21,014 nucleotides of DNA, taken from an uncultured Oscillospiraceae bacterium (GTDB taxonomy: Bacteria; Bacillota; Clostridia; Oscillospirales; Oscillospiraceae). Below are positions 14,683 to 20,939 of the stretch, one piece after another. The notes beneath the pieces are model-generated. The model did not search any database, had not been told where the DNA came from, and saw only the letters and a program-made list of their open reading frames with translations. The stretch lies in the NCBI GenBank assembly GCA_905233785.1, contig CAJOCV010000044.1:4077-25090 (forward strand), read 5' to 3'. The position numbers were made by a program, and so were the translations under genes. Within the stretch, counting starts at the first letter, position 1, and the number at the start of each line of letters is the position of its first letter.

Positions 14683-15228
14683 ATGAGCAAAACACAAGTC
14701 ATCGCGCTCACGCTGGCGCTGCTGGGGCTTTTTGGGGCGAACCTGCGTCTGCAGTACCGCGTCACGGTGAACGGTAAGGAACTGCCGGGAACATACAGCG
14801 CGTCGGTTCTGCAACAGAGCGAACGCGCCGCCGAGGAAGCGGCGGAGGAAATTCTGCGCTGGGATGCAAAGCTGCCCGAAGCGCAGCGACAGGCGCTGCT
14901 GTCCTTTCGCCGTGCGGAGAACGACGCGCCGGCGCTCACGGAAGCGCTGCTGCGGGGCGTCTCAGGCGTCACACGGGCGGATGCGGTTTATGTCAATGGC
15001 GTTCGACTCGGCGTCGTGACGGACGGAGAGGCGCTCTGCGAGAGCCTGCGCACGGCGATCCGGAGCCGGATGCCGATGACGGCGGTCTCCGGTCGGATCA
15101 GCGGTCAGCTTACGCTGCGCCGCGTATACACCCGCGCCGACAGCAGCGTTCCCATGGAGCAGATGCTGCAGCTCATTACCGGCATGGCGCCGGTCATCTA
15201 TCTGGATGGAAGCGGAAAGCTTGCTTAG
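14683..15228 (+). CDS. Membrane-anchored or secreted protein, function unknown
   Basis: 181 residues. A hydrophobic N-terminal segment (TQVIALTLALLGLFGANL, residues 3-21) acts as signal anchor. Two short motifs recur: YRVTVNGKELPGTY near residue 26 and VYVNGVRLGVVTDGEALCESL near 105. The VxVNGxxLGxVxD pattern is like the N-terminal repeats in clostridial LysM/G5/M23 cell-wall hydrolases, but no catalytic domain follows. The middle is helical and rich in Glu/Ala. ATG 14683 follows GGAGGTG by 5-6 bases; the longer frame from 14623 lacks a ribosome site. It ends at the 15252-15290 terminator. The function is not assigned. Confidence 0.75.
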   Translation: MSKTQVIALTLALLGLFGANLRLQYRVTVNGKELPGTYSASVLQQSERAAEEAAEEILRWDAKLPEAQRQALLSFRRAENDAPALTEALLRGVSGVTRADAVYVNGVRLGVVTDGEALCESLRTAIRSRMPMTAVSGRISGQLTLRRVYTRADSSVPMEQMLQLITGMAPVIYLDGSGKLA

Positions 15229-15251
15229 CAGGGGAGCCGCCCGCAAGCCAA

Positions 15252-15290
15252 AAGGGGCTGTGAAGAAACGAAGTTTTTTCACAGCCCCTT
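15252..15290. terminator. Bidirectional terminator, 18-bp stem
   Basis: AAGGGGCTGTGAAGAAAC, loop GAA, and the matching arm with one G-T pair, ending CACAGCCCCTT. It lies between convergent genes, as does its near-copy at 5085-5119; the loops are reverse complements of each other (TTC and GAA). Confidence 0.8.
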
Positions 15291-15302
15291 GGTACACCGT
15301 TT

Positions 15303-15860
15303 TCACGGCTCCATATTGTAAACACAGCTTTCCGTCACTACGGCCTGCATGGGGTAATCGTGCGCGTCTGTTTCGAGCGCCGGCAGCTTCTGGCAATCAA
15401 AGGCGACGGCGAGGACAAAGGCGTTTAGGCACAGGGGCAGATAGCGGTCATAATAGCCCGCGCCGCGACCCAGGCGGCGGCATGCCGCGTCAAAGCCCGC
15501 GCAGGGGCAGAGTACGAGCTCAAGCTCCCCTGGAGAAACCGGCACGGACACGCGCCGATCCGGCTCCCGGATACCGTGAGCGCCGGTAACAAAGCTGCGC
15601 GGCTCATACACCGCCAGCCGTCCGTCCGACAGGCTCACCGGGAAACACAGACGCACCCCCCGGCCAGTCAGAATCTCGTGCAGGGCGGTGAGATCGACCT
15701 CGTCCCACAGCGCGAGATAGCTCAGAACCGTTTTTGCCCGCTGCACTTCGGGAAGTGTCAGCAGTTTTGCGCAAATGGCGCGCGAAGCCGCGGCGCGTTC
15801 CGTCTCACACATGGCGCGCCGCGCGTTGAGGGCGATTTTGCGCTGCTCTGCCTTCGTCAT
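15303..15860 (-). CDS. 5-Formyltetrahydrofolate cyclo-ligase
   Basis: 185 residues. It converts 5-formyl-THF with ATP to 5,10-methenyl-THF in the cytosol. The start MTKAEQRKIALNARRAM is a typical basic N-terminal helix; VLSYLALWDEVDL and the C-terminal signature RRLGRGAGYYDRYL identify the family. ATG 15860 overlaps the folT stop (ATGA), with GGTGA about 5 bases before, so translation is probably coupled. It is the last gene of the folate operon. The same frame is continuous with folD upstream, so it could also be made as the C-terminal part of a long fusion. Confidence 0.92.
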   Translation of the reverse strand: MTKAEQRKIALNARRAMCETERAAASRAICAKLLTLPEVQRAKTVLSYLALWDEVDLTALHEILTGRGVRLCFPVSLSDGRLAVYEPRSFVTGAHGIREPDRRVSVPVSPGELELVLCPCAGFDAACRRLGRGAGYYDRYLPLCLNAFVLAVAFDCQKLPALETDAHDYPMQAVVTESCVYNMEP

Positions 15861-17204
15861 GGCATCACCGACTTCAGCCTCGACGCAAGCCGTGCCAGCA
15901 GCGGGATCACGGCCAGCTGCACCGCCGCGAGGATCACGCATTGGGGAAGCCTTGTCAACAGCAGCGGCGGGAAGGGGGAGCCGTAGAGGACGGAAATCCA
16001 CAGTGTGTTCAGAAGCAAGCTCAGCACAAGCTGATGCACAAGCACCGCGCCGAGGATACGTCGGAAGCTCTGTCCGCGGTACAAAAACAGGCCGTAAGCG
16101 AGCCCCATCAGAAAGGCCGTCAACGTAAAGCCGGGGAAGTAGGCGCCGATCGGAAAGAGAATAGCCCCCAGAAAATCCGCCAGCGCCGCGACGAGCCCAG
16201 CGTACAGCGACCCGAGAAGCAGCGCCGCCAGCACCACCGGCACAAAGGCAAAGCCGATCTTGGTGTTCCAGGCGCTGATCGAGAGAAAGCGGGACAGCAC
16301 AATCTCCAGCGCCGTGAGCATCGCCATGAGGACAAGGGTTTTGGTGTTGAACTTCTGCATAATACTCCTTGGAACGTTCCACCACATGGCGGGCGAGGAT
16401 CATTGTGGTGACCGTCCCCACGCCGCCGGGAACCGGGCTGATGCCGCGCACCAGCGGGGAAACAAGGTCGAACGCCACATCGCCGCAGATTTTCCCGTCA
16501 AAGCTCTCATTTACCCCCACGTCGAGGATGATTTGGCCGGAATGGACAAAGCACTCATCCACCAACGCGGCTCTTCCGGCAGTGGAGACCAGAATGTCCG
16601 CCCGACGGCAGAGCGCGGGAAGCTCCCGCGTTTTGCTGTGGCAGAGCGTGACCGTGGCGTCCCGCGCTGAGAGCAGCATCGCAAGCGGCCTGCCAACGAT
16701 GAGGCTTCTGCCAATGATGACGACATTTGCGCCCTCCGTCCGTACGCCGTAGTGATCGAGCATGGCAAGGCAGGCCTCCGCCGTGCAGGGGGCAAAGCCC
16801 GCGCCCCGCCCGACAAAGGTACGGGCGAGAGAGGGCACGGTGATGCCGTCCACGTCTTTTTCCGGTCGCAGCTCCCGGAACACGCGCTCGGTGTCGATCA
16901 GCCTGGGCAGGGGACGAAGTACGAGAATGCCATGCACGGCGGGGTCGCGGTTTAGGCCGTCAAGAGTCCGCAGCAGCTCGCCCGTACCGGTCGTCCAGGG
17001 CAGACGGACGCTGTTTAAGCGGATGCCCACCTTCTCACAGGCTCTGGTCGCGGCGTGCTCGTAGAAGATGGCGCCGGGGTCTTCGCCGCAGCGGATCAGC
17101 GCGAGGCAGGGCGCGCGCCCGGCGGCGTTCAAGCTCTCAATGCGCTCTGTCAGCGATTCCCGGATCGCCCGCGCTACCGGGGCACCCGTTAAAATTTCAC
17201 TCAT
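15303..17204 (-). CDS. folD: FolD (methylene-THF dehydrogenase/cyclohydrolase), frame open through folT into the cyclo-ligase
   Basis: The FolD domain covers about residues 1-282 (17204-16359): a C1-domain start MSEILTGAPVARAIRESL, PEKDVDGITVPSL, the NADP-binding VVIIGRSLIVGRPLAMLL and the closing ISPVPGGVGTVTTMILARHVV. A stop is expected at about 16359, where the ribosome site AAGGAG and ATG of folT lie, but the frame reads TAT TAT GCA and continues. It crosses folT out of frame and joins the cyclo-ligase in frame, giving 633 codons. Either a base is missing (TATTAATG would supply the stop) or a fusion is made. ATG 17204 overlaps the fchA stop. The usual catalytic lysine is replaced: FYEHAATRACEKVGI in place of the common YVxxK. 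Confidence 0.8.
   Translation of the reverse strand: MSEILTGAPVARAIRESLTERIESLNAAGRAPCLALIRCGEDPGAIFYEHAATRACEKVGIRLNSVRLPWTTGTGELLRTLDGLNRDPAVHGILVLRPLPRLIDTERVFRELRPEKDVDGITVPSLARTFVGRGAGFAPCTAEACLAMLDHYGVRTEGANVVIIGRSLIVGRPLAMLLSARDATVTLCHSKTRELPALCRRADILVSTAGRAALVDECFVHSGQIILDVGVNESFDGKICGDVAFDLVSPLVRGISPVPGGVGTVTTMILARHVVERSKEYYAEVQHQNPCPHGDAHGAGDCAVPLSLDQRLEHQDRLCLCAGGAGGAASRVAVRWARRGAGGFSGGYSLSDRRLLPRLYVDGLSDGARLRPVFVPRTELPTYPRRGACASACAELASEHTVDFRPLRLPLPAAAVDKASPMRDPRGGAAGRDPAAGTACVEAEVGDAMTKAEQRKIALNARRAMCETERAAASRAICAKLLTLPEVQRAKTVLSYLALWDEVDLTALHEILTGRGVRLCFPVSLSDGRLAVYEPRSFVTGAHGIREPDRRVSVPVSPGELELVLCPCAGFDAACRRLGRGAGYYDRYLPLCLNAFVLAVAFDCQKLPALETDAHDYPMQAVVTESCVYNMEP
15857..16360 (-). 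CDS. folT: Folate-family ECF transporter S component (FolT)
   Basis: 167 residues with about five to six membrane helices. The folate-type S component pattern is visible: TKTLVLMAMLTALEIVLSRF, then SAWNTKIGFAFVPVVLAALL, then LADFLGAILFPIGAYFPGFT. It binds folate outside and works with the shared energizing module (EcfA, EcfA', EcfT), which is not in the window. ATG 16360 lies 4 bases after AAGGAG, inside the folD frame. Its stop overlaps the cyclo-ligase start. The gene is wholly contained in a longer open frame on the same strand, so automated annotation may miss it. Confidence 0.88.
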   Translation of the reverse strand: MQKFNTKTLVLMAMLTALEIVLSRFLSISAWNTKIGFAFVPVVLAALLLGSLYAGLVAALADFLGAILFPIGAYFPGFTLTAFLMGLAYGLFLYRGQSFRRILGAVLVHQLVLSLLLNTLWISVLYGSPFPPLLLTRLPQCVILAAVQLAVIPLLARLASRLKSVMP

Positions 17205-17818
17205 ATTCCATGCAGACGGCGCAGTACGCAAGCGCTCAGCGCCTCCGCCCGGGGACGATATTCGTCCAACAGCCGACCTGCCTCCTTTTCCAAAGCTTCG
17301 CTCTCTGCATCTTGCGGGAGCGTGCGGGTGTTGACATATATGTTCAGGACGGCGCAGTCCATCGCGGCTGCCGCCAGCGCCGCGCCGCAGCCCACGTCAG
17401 AGAGGAGCAGGGGGGAGCAAATGTCCGCCGCCTGCTCCAGAAGCGCCATAGTTTCGCAGACGCTGCGCAGCATGGCAAGCGGCGCTTTGCAGGCATTCAG
17501 CGTGGCATCGCGCAAAAGAGCGGCGGCATTCGGCTCGCCCTTCGGCAGGGAGTAGGCCGCGGCAAGGGGCTTGAAGCCCTCCGCGTCCTCGTCAATGAGC
17601 TCAAGAAGCTTGAGCCGCAAGGCGTCTGCGTGCGCAATGATCGCGCTCAGCGCTTCCGTCCGGTCGGCATATGTTTTGCGCCGCGCCGTGAGTCGGGAGG
17701 CCATCGCGCACAGGGAAGCCGCCAGCGCGCCGCACAGCGCTGCCGCGCCGCCCCCGCCCGGCGTGGGAGCCTCAGACGCAAGGGATGCTGCAAATTCGCT
17801 GAGTTTCCAATCGTCCAT
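17201..17818 (-). CDS. fchA: Formimidoyltetrahydrofolate cyclodeaminase
   Basis: 205 residues, mostly helical, the usual length for the single-domain enzyme. It converts 5-formimino-THF to 5,10-methenyl-THF and ammonia, as in purine or histidine fermentation. The family start is clear: LSEFAASLASEAPTPGGGG, with GALAASLCAMASRLT following, and SDVGCGAALAAAAMDCAVLNIYVN near residue 150. ATG 17818 follows AGGAGG by 7 bases. Its stop overlaps the folD start (ATGA). It is the first gene of the folate operon, supplying the same methenyl-THF that FolD and the cyclo-ligase handle. Confidence 0.93.
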   Translation of the reverse strand: MDDWKLSEFAASLASEAPTPGGGGAAALCGALAASLCAMASRLTARRKTYADRTEALSAIIAHADALRLKLLELIDEDAEGFKPLAAAYSLPKGEPNAAALLRDATLNACKAPLAMLRSVCETMALLEQAADICSPLLLSDVGCGAALAAAAMDCAVLNIYVNTRTLPQDAESEALEKEAGRLLDEYRPRAEALSACVLRRLHGI

Positions 17819-17911
17819 GTGCCGCCTCCTATGGTATATCTTGAATGAAATTGTTTTGAGGCGAGCAAAGCGAGCCCTCATGCCGACCGCAGCGAGCTTA
17901 AGTCCGCTACG

Positions 17912-17939
17912 ATGAGTATGAGTTCTCACTTGCGAAACC
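17912..17939 (-). promoter_or_regulatory. Leader hairpin of the folate operon
   Basis: On the minus strand TCACTTGC and GCAAGTGA form an 8-bp stem around a 12-base loop that can pair further (AAA with TTT). It lies just inside the transcript. The remaining leader down to 17819 contains weaker pairings such as CTCAT/ATGAG. It does not resemble the tetrahydrofolate riboswitch consensus as I know it. Confidence 0.35.
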
Positions 17940-17960
17940 CGTTTTGCAAGTGACCAATGG

Positions 17961-17988
17961 TAATTATAGGTGTTTTCGGCGGCTTGTC
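17961..17988 (-). promoter_or_regulatory. Promoter of the folate operon
   Basis: On the minus strand TTGACA, a 16-base spacer and TATAAT, both perfect. The predicted leader before fchA is about 135 bases. Confidence 0.75.
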
Positions 17989-18002
17989 AAGCGATTTTGC
18001 TC

Positions 18003-18031
18003 TTGCATCGAAAGGAAAAAGGCGGTATAGT
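18003..18031 (+). promoter_or_regulatory. Promoter of the small membrane protein and XTP pyrophosphatase genes
   Basis: TTGCAT (18003-18008), a 17-base spacer and TATAGT (18026-18031). The first start codon follows at 18079. Confidence 0.55.
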
Positions 18032-18078
18032 AAATCCGCGTGTGATGAACAGAGAATCGTGAGCGGAGAAAAGAAAAA

Positions 18079-18342
18079 ATGAAGACGGTAGAAAATGCCG
18101 GCGTGTGGATCGACCGGCTTTTTGCTCTGAGCATGGCGCTGATGGGGATTTGTTCCACGATCCTGAGCGTGTGCGGGCTGATGAAGCTTGTGCTGCCTGT
18201 CTGGGCGATGCGTCTTGTCGGGAGCGTGAACCTCGCGGCGCTGCCGGTGCTGGTGTATTCCACGGTCAGAAGCTGGCAAGAGAAGCTGAACATGCGTAAG
18301 GCCGTGGAGAGGAAGAGAAACAAAAAGAGGAAAAAGAAATGA
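18079..18342 (+). CDS. Small two-helix membrane protein, function unknown
   Basis: 87 residues with two hydrophobic segments, about 13-35 (RLFALSMALMGICSTILSV) and 42-62 (WAMRLVGSVNLAALPVLVYS), then a strongly basic tail ending KRNKKRKKK. The basic tail predicts a cytosolic C-terminus. The ribosome site is weak (GGAGAAAAG, 9-12 bases away). Its stop overlaps the next start in ATGA, so it is transcribed and probably translated together with the nucleotide pyrophosphatase gene. I do not recognise the family. Confidence 0.65.
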   Translation: MKTVENAGVWIDRLFALSMALMGICSTILSVCGLMKLVLPVWAMRLVGSVNLAALPVLVYSTVRSWQEKLNMRKAVERKRNKKRKKK

Positions 18343-18935
18343 AACTTATCATCGCATCCAACAATGCCCATAAGCTCCTTGAAATCAAGCAGATTCTGGG
18401 CGAGGAATTTGACGAGATCCTCTCCATGCGGGAGGCCGGTATCGAGCACGAGACCGTGGAGGACGGCAGCACGTTTCTGGAGAACGCGGAGAAGAAGGCA
18501 CGGGAGATGGCGGAAATATCCGGCTGCACTGCTCTCGCGGACGACAGCGGTATCTGCGTGGACGCGCTGAACGGCGCGCCCGGCATCTACTCGGCTCGCT
18601 TTTGCGGCGTACACGGGGACGACGAGGCCAATAACCGCTTGCTGCTTGAAAAGCTGGAGGGCGTCGAAAATCGCGGCGCGCATTACACCTGCGCCATGGT
18701 GCTGGCAAGACCCGACGGCAGCAGTATCGAGGCCGAGGGCTATCTCTACGGCGAGATCGGTTATACAGAGCGCGGGCACAACGGCTTCGGCTACGACCCG
18801 CTGTTTGTGCTGCCCGAGCGCGGCTGCACCACGGCGGAGCTTACGGCGGAGGAAAAGAACGCCATCAGCCACCGCGCCAACGCCCTGCACGCGCTGCTGA
18901 AAAAGATCAGGGAAGCAGAAAAAGATAATTTTTAA
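18339..18935 (+). CDS. rdgB: XTP/dITP diphosphatase (RdgB/HAM1 family)
   Basis: 198 residues, the usual length. It hydrolyses non-canonical purine triphosphates (XTP, dITP, ITP) to monophosphates and keeps them out of DNA and RNA. Motifs in order: IIASNNAHKLLEIKQIL at the N-terminus, TALADDSGICVDALNGAPG with the metal-binding Asp pair, YSARFCG, ERGHNGFGYDPLFVLP and KNAISHRANAL. ATG 18339 overlaps the stop of the upstream gene. The tRNA-Gln promoter follows about 29 bases after its stop. Confidence 0.96.
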   Translation: MKLIIASNNAHKLLEIKQILGEEFDEILSMREAGIEHETVEDGSTFLENAEKKAREMAEISGCTALADDSGICVDALNGAPGIYSARFCGVHGDDEANNRLLLEKLEGVENRGAHYTCAMVLARPDGSSIEAEGYLYGEIGYTERGHNGFGYDPLFVLPERGCTTAELTAEEKNAISHRANALHALLKKIREAEKDNF

Positions 18936-18963
18936 AGAAGAGAAAGAAAATTTAAAAAAAGTC

Positions 18964-18991
18964 TTGACAAGAGCAGAATTTTGCGTATAAT
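18964..18991 (+). promoter_or_regulatory. Promoter of tRNA-Gln
   Basis: TTGACA (18964-18969), a 16-base spacer and TATAAT (18986-18991), about 13 bases before the tRNA. Confidence 0.8.
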
Positions 18992-18994
18992 AGC

Positions 18995-20023
18995 TTATGC
19001 GCTTAGCGGGATTGTGTAAAGGTAGCACAGCGGACTCTGACTCCGTATGTGAGGGTTCGAATCCTTCTCCCGCTGCCAGACCATTCCGGGCGGGCTGCTT
19101 TTGTTATGCAGAGATGCAATCGGAATTCGAAACCTTTCCATCCGGTTTGCACTGGCCGGCTTCATGGCTTCAGACACATGCCCGTACACGTCAAGGGTAA
19201 AGGCTGCCGTGGCATGACCCAAATTCCCTTGAACGGTCTTCACATGCACCACCAGGATCGTGATATTAAAGCGGTCGGCGATGGTTTTGAGCGATGTCAT
19301 GACTTCGTAATCCCCGCCATAACTGTAGCCCTCGGTTTTCATCTGCCGGATGCGCTGCAGGGTGTCGACAATCACAAAGCCCACGTTCGGGTGAGCGGTG
19401 AGGAAGTTTCCGATCTGCTGCTCGAAGCCTTTGCCCAAAAGCTCGGCCTCGGTGGCGATCCAAATCTTATCTGCTTCGCCTCCCGTGACCTCGCCCAGTC
19501 TTTGCTGAATGCGCTGTTCGGTGTCTTCCAGACTGACGTACAAAACCTCGCAGGGCTTGGTCTGAAACTCCCAGCCTTTCTCGCCCTTGCTCACGCGGTC
19601 GGCCAGCCAAAGCACCAGCCAGCTCTTGCCGATTTTGGAAACACCGGCCAGGATATACACGCCCTTGCCCAGCATTTTTTCAATCAGCCAGCCGGTCGGC
19701 TTGAACGCCATCTCCATGAGGTCGTTGGCGTTCACGGCGTCAAGCTCGAGAACCGTCTCACCCAGCATGCGCTGGATATGCCGCACGGCTCCGGTCGGCT
19801 TCATGTTGGGGTGGCCGAGCAGAACGTAATCCAGCAGGTCGCCCCGCTTACCGCAGTGCATGCACAGCCAGGTGTCGTCCTTCATCAGCCCTGCGATGTC
19901 CCCGCAGATCGGGCAGGCGGTAATAAACTCATCCGTATCCAGTGCGATGTGAGCCGCTTTCAGGTAATCCCGTAACCGCGGCTGCACACGCTCCCGGAAA
20001 TCCAGAATCTTGTCTTCCGTCAT
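18995..20023 (-). pseudogene. Hybrid frame: mobile-element ATPase fused to a tyrosine integrase C-terminus
   Basis: 342 codons. Residues 1-260 are a RepA/helicase-like ATPase: a zinc finger (CPIC at 37-40, CMHC at 54-57), Walker A AGVSKIGKSW (126-135) and Walker B VGFVIVDTLQ (214-222). At VVH (260), near base 19243, the sequence changes to VKTVQGNLGHATAAFTLDVY and GHVSEAMKPASANRMERF, the end of a tyrosine integrase with its catalytic tyrosine Y280 in the DVYGHV pattern. The last ~25 residues are translated from antisense tRNA. A deletion has most likely joined two genes and removed the ATPase end, everything between, and most of the integrase. The ATPase start at ATG 20023 has a GAGGTG site, so a truncated ATPase could still be made. 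Confidence 0.8.
19005..19078 (+). tRNA. tRNA-Gln (anticodon CTG), attachment site of a mobile element
   Basis: 74 bases with encoded CCA. The acceptor AGCGGGA pairs with TCCCGCT, the D stem GTGT with GCAC, the anticodon stem GCGGA with TCCGT around the loop CTCTGAC (anticodon CTG), and the T stem GAGGG with CCTTC around TTCGAAT. The discriminator base is G. An integrase C-terminal remnant abuts its 3' end on the other strand, so the 3' half of this tRNA is the likely att core. No second copy of that half is seen before the window ends. Confidence 0.95.
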
Positions 20024-20032
20024 GGGCGCACC

Positions 20033-20266
20033 TCACGATGCGAGGGAGTGTTCGTTCATCCAGCGCAGCAGGTTGTCGCGAGAAACGAGCAGGCGGCGAC
20101 CGATGCGCAGCGTGGGAAAATTCTCGCTGCGAAGCAGGCAGTACGCGTTAGTCAGCGAGATGTTCAGCACGCTCGCGAGTTGATTGGCGTTGAGGACCAC
20201 GGGGACCTCGGAAAAAGAATAATAGGCGTTGGGCTTGTTGACGGTAGTGGCAGCAGTAGTAGTCAT
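20033..20266 (-). CDS. Excisionase-like helix-turn-helix protein (HTH_17 type)
   Basis: 77 residues. After a Thr/Ala-rich start, VVLNANQLASVLNISLTNAY and CLLRSENFPTLRIGRRLLVS form the MerR-like winged helix of excisionase-family proteins, ending DNLLRWMNEH. Such proteins bind DNA at the element ends and steer the integrase towards excision, or regulate transfer genes. ATG 20266 follows AAGGAGCG by about 8 bases; the longer frame to 20473 overlaps the mobC stop and lacks a ribosome site. The ATPase start follows 9 bases after its stop, so the two are cotranscribed. Confidence 0.85.
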   Translation of the reverse strand: MTTTAATTVNKPNAYYSFSEVPVVLNANQLASVLNISLTNAYCLLRSENFPTLRIGRRLLVSRDNLLRWMNEHSLAS

Positions 20267-20364
20267 GGCAATCGCTCCTTCCTGGCAATTCGTTTTGTTA
20301 TTCAGTTTACAAGGTGCATCAGATTTGAATTCGATGATGCTTGAGGATAGAGTCTCGGTTTTTA

Positions 20365-20433
20365 TCACGTCCTTTTCTTTTTTCGTTTGCTTTTTTTGGT
20401 ACAGCTCTCGGGGGGCGGCCTTGCATTGTTCAT
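20365..20433 (-). CDS. Possible 22-residue peptide
   Basis: ATG 20433 lies 7 bases after AAGGAG, and the frame encodes MNNARPPPESC followed by a Lys/Arg-rich end, then TGA. It lies between the mobC-like and HTH genes. The ribosome site is good, but at this length the coding signal cannot be judged. The rest of 20267-20364 shows nothing else. Confidence 0.3.
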   Translation of the reverse strand: MNNARPPPESCTKKSKRKKKRT

Positions 20434-20453
20434 CTTTTTTCTCCTTGCTCGTT

Positions 20454-20828
20454 CTAAGCCAGTTCATATTCACTTTCGACCGCGCTGTTAAAATCGTGGA
20501 TCGAGATGTCCAGGTCGTAATGCACCTTTTCGATCTTGTCCAAAATCGGCTTTGTGAACTCTCCGCCTTCTTTAAGATACTGCGCGATCAGCTCGAGATC
20601 TTTTTCGAGCTTGTCAATGTTTCGCAGCTCTTGAACAATATACCTTTCGTCGTGAATGATGACCGGGAGTTTTTTGATTGGTCGGTTGAGAAGAACGCGG
20701 CGGCAAAACTCGGATATGGATAACCCGCATTGCTTTGCCTCATGGGCGATTACTTCGTAAAATGCTTCTGAAACACGAAAGTGAATGGTTTTCTCTCTCG
20801 TTCCAAGCTCATCTTTCTTTCGTGCCAT
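20454..20828 (-). CDS. MobC-like mobilization accessory protein
   Basis: 124 residues. The N-terminal half fits a ribbon-helix-helix DNA-binding protein: KTIHFRVSEAFYEVIAHEAK then CGLSISEFCRRVLLNRP. The C-terminal half is helical with an acidic/basic pattern (ELRNIDKLEKDLELIAQYL). MobC proteins bind oriT and help the relaxase open the strand during transfer. ATG 20828 follows AAGGAGGC. The partner relaxase is not seen; it was probably lost in the deletion near 19243 or lies to the right. Confidence 0.75.
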   Translation of the reverse strand: MARKKDELGTREKTIHFRVSEAFYEVIAHEAKQCGLSISEFCRRVLLNRPIKKLPVIIHDERYIVQELRNIDKLEKDLELIAQYLKEGGEFTKPILDKIEKVHYDLDISIHDFNSAVESEYELA

Positions 20829-20919
20829 TTTTGCCTCCTTATGATTTGCGAAGCGTAATCAAAGACTGTGTTTGCTGCAAGCAGACACCGCAACGATAGT
20901 TGCCAAAATTCATGCGGGA

Positions 20920-20939
20920 TTGGGGAGCGAAATCCCCAA
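20920..20939. repeat. Hairpin upstream of mobC, oriT candidate region
   Basis: TTGGGGA-GCGAAA-TCCCCAA, a 7-bp stem, is followed by CAAGTGTCTC. A second hairpin, GAAACTTGCT-TTT-AGCAAGTTTC, lies at about 20989-21011. Inverted repeats just upstream of a mobC gene are where oriT usually lies. There is no proof of a nick site. Confidence 0.35.

Noticed and set aside
17819..17960. Tetrahydrofolate riboswitch before fchA
   Set aside because: Expected from context, but the sequence does not show the consensus as I know it; kept only as an unassigned structured leader.
20267..20473. 69-codon N-terminal extension of the HTH protein
   Set aside because: It begins inside the mobC-like gene without a ribosome site, while ATG 20266 has a strong one and fits the family length.
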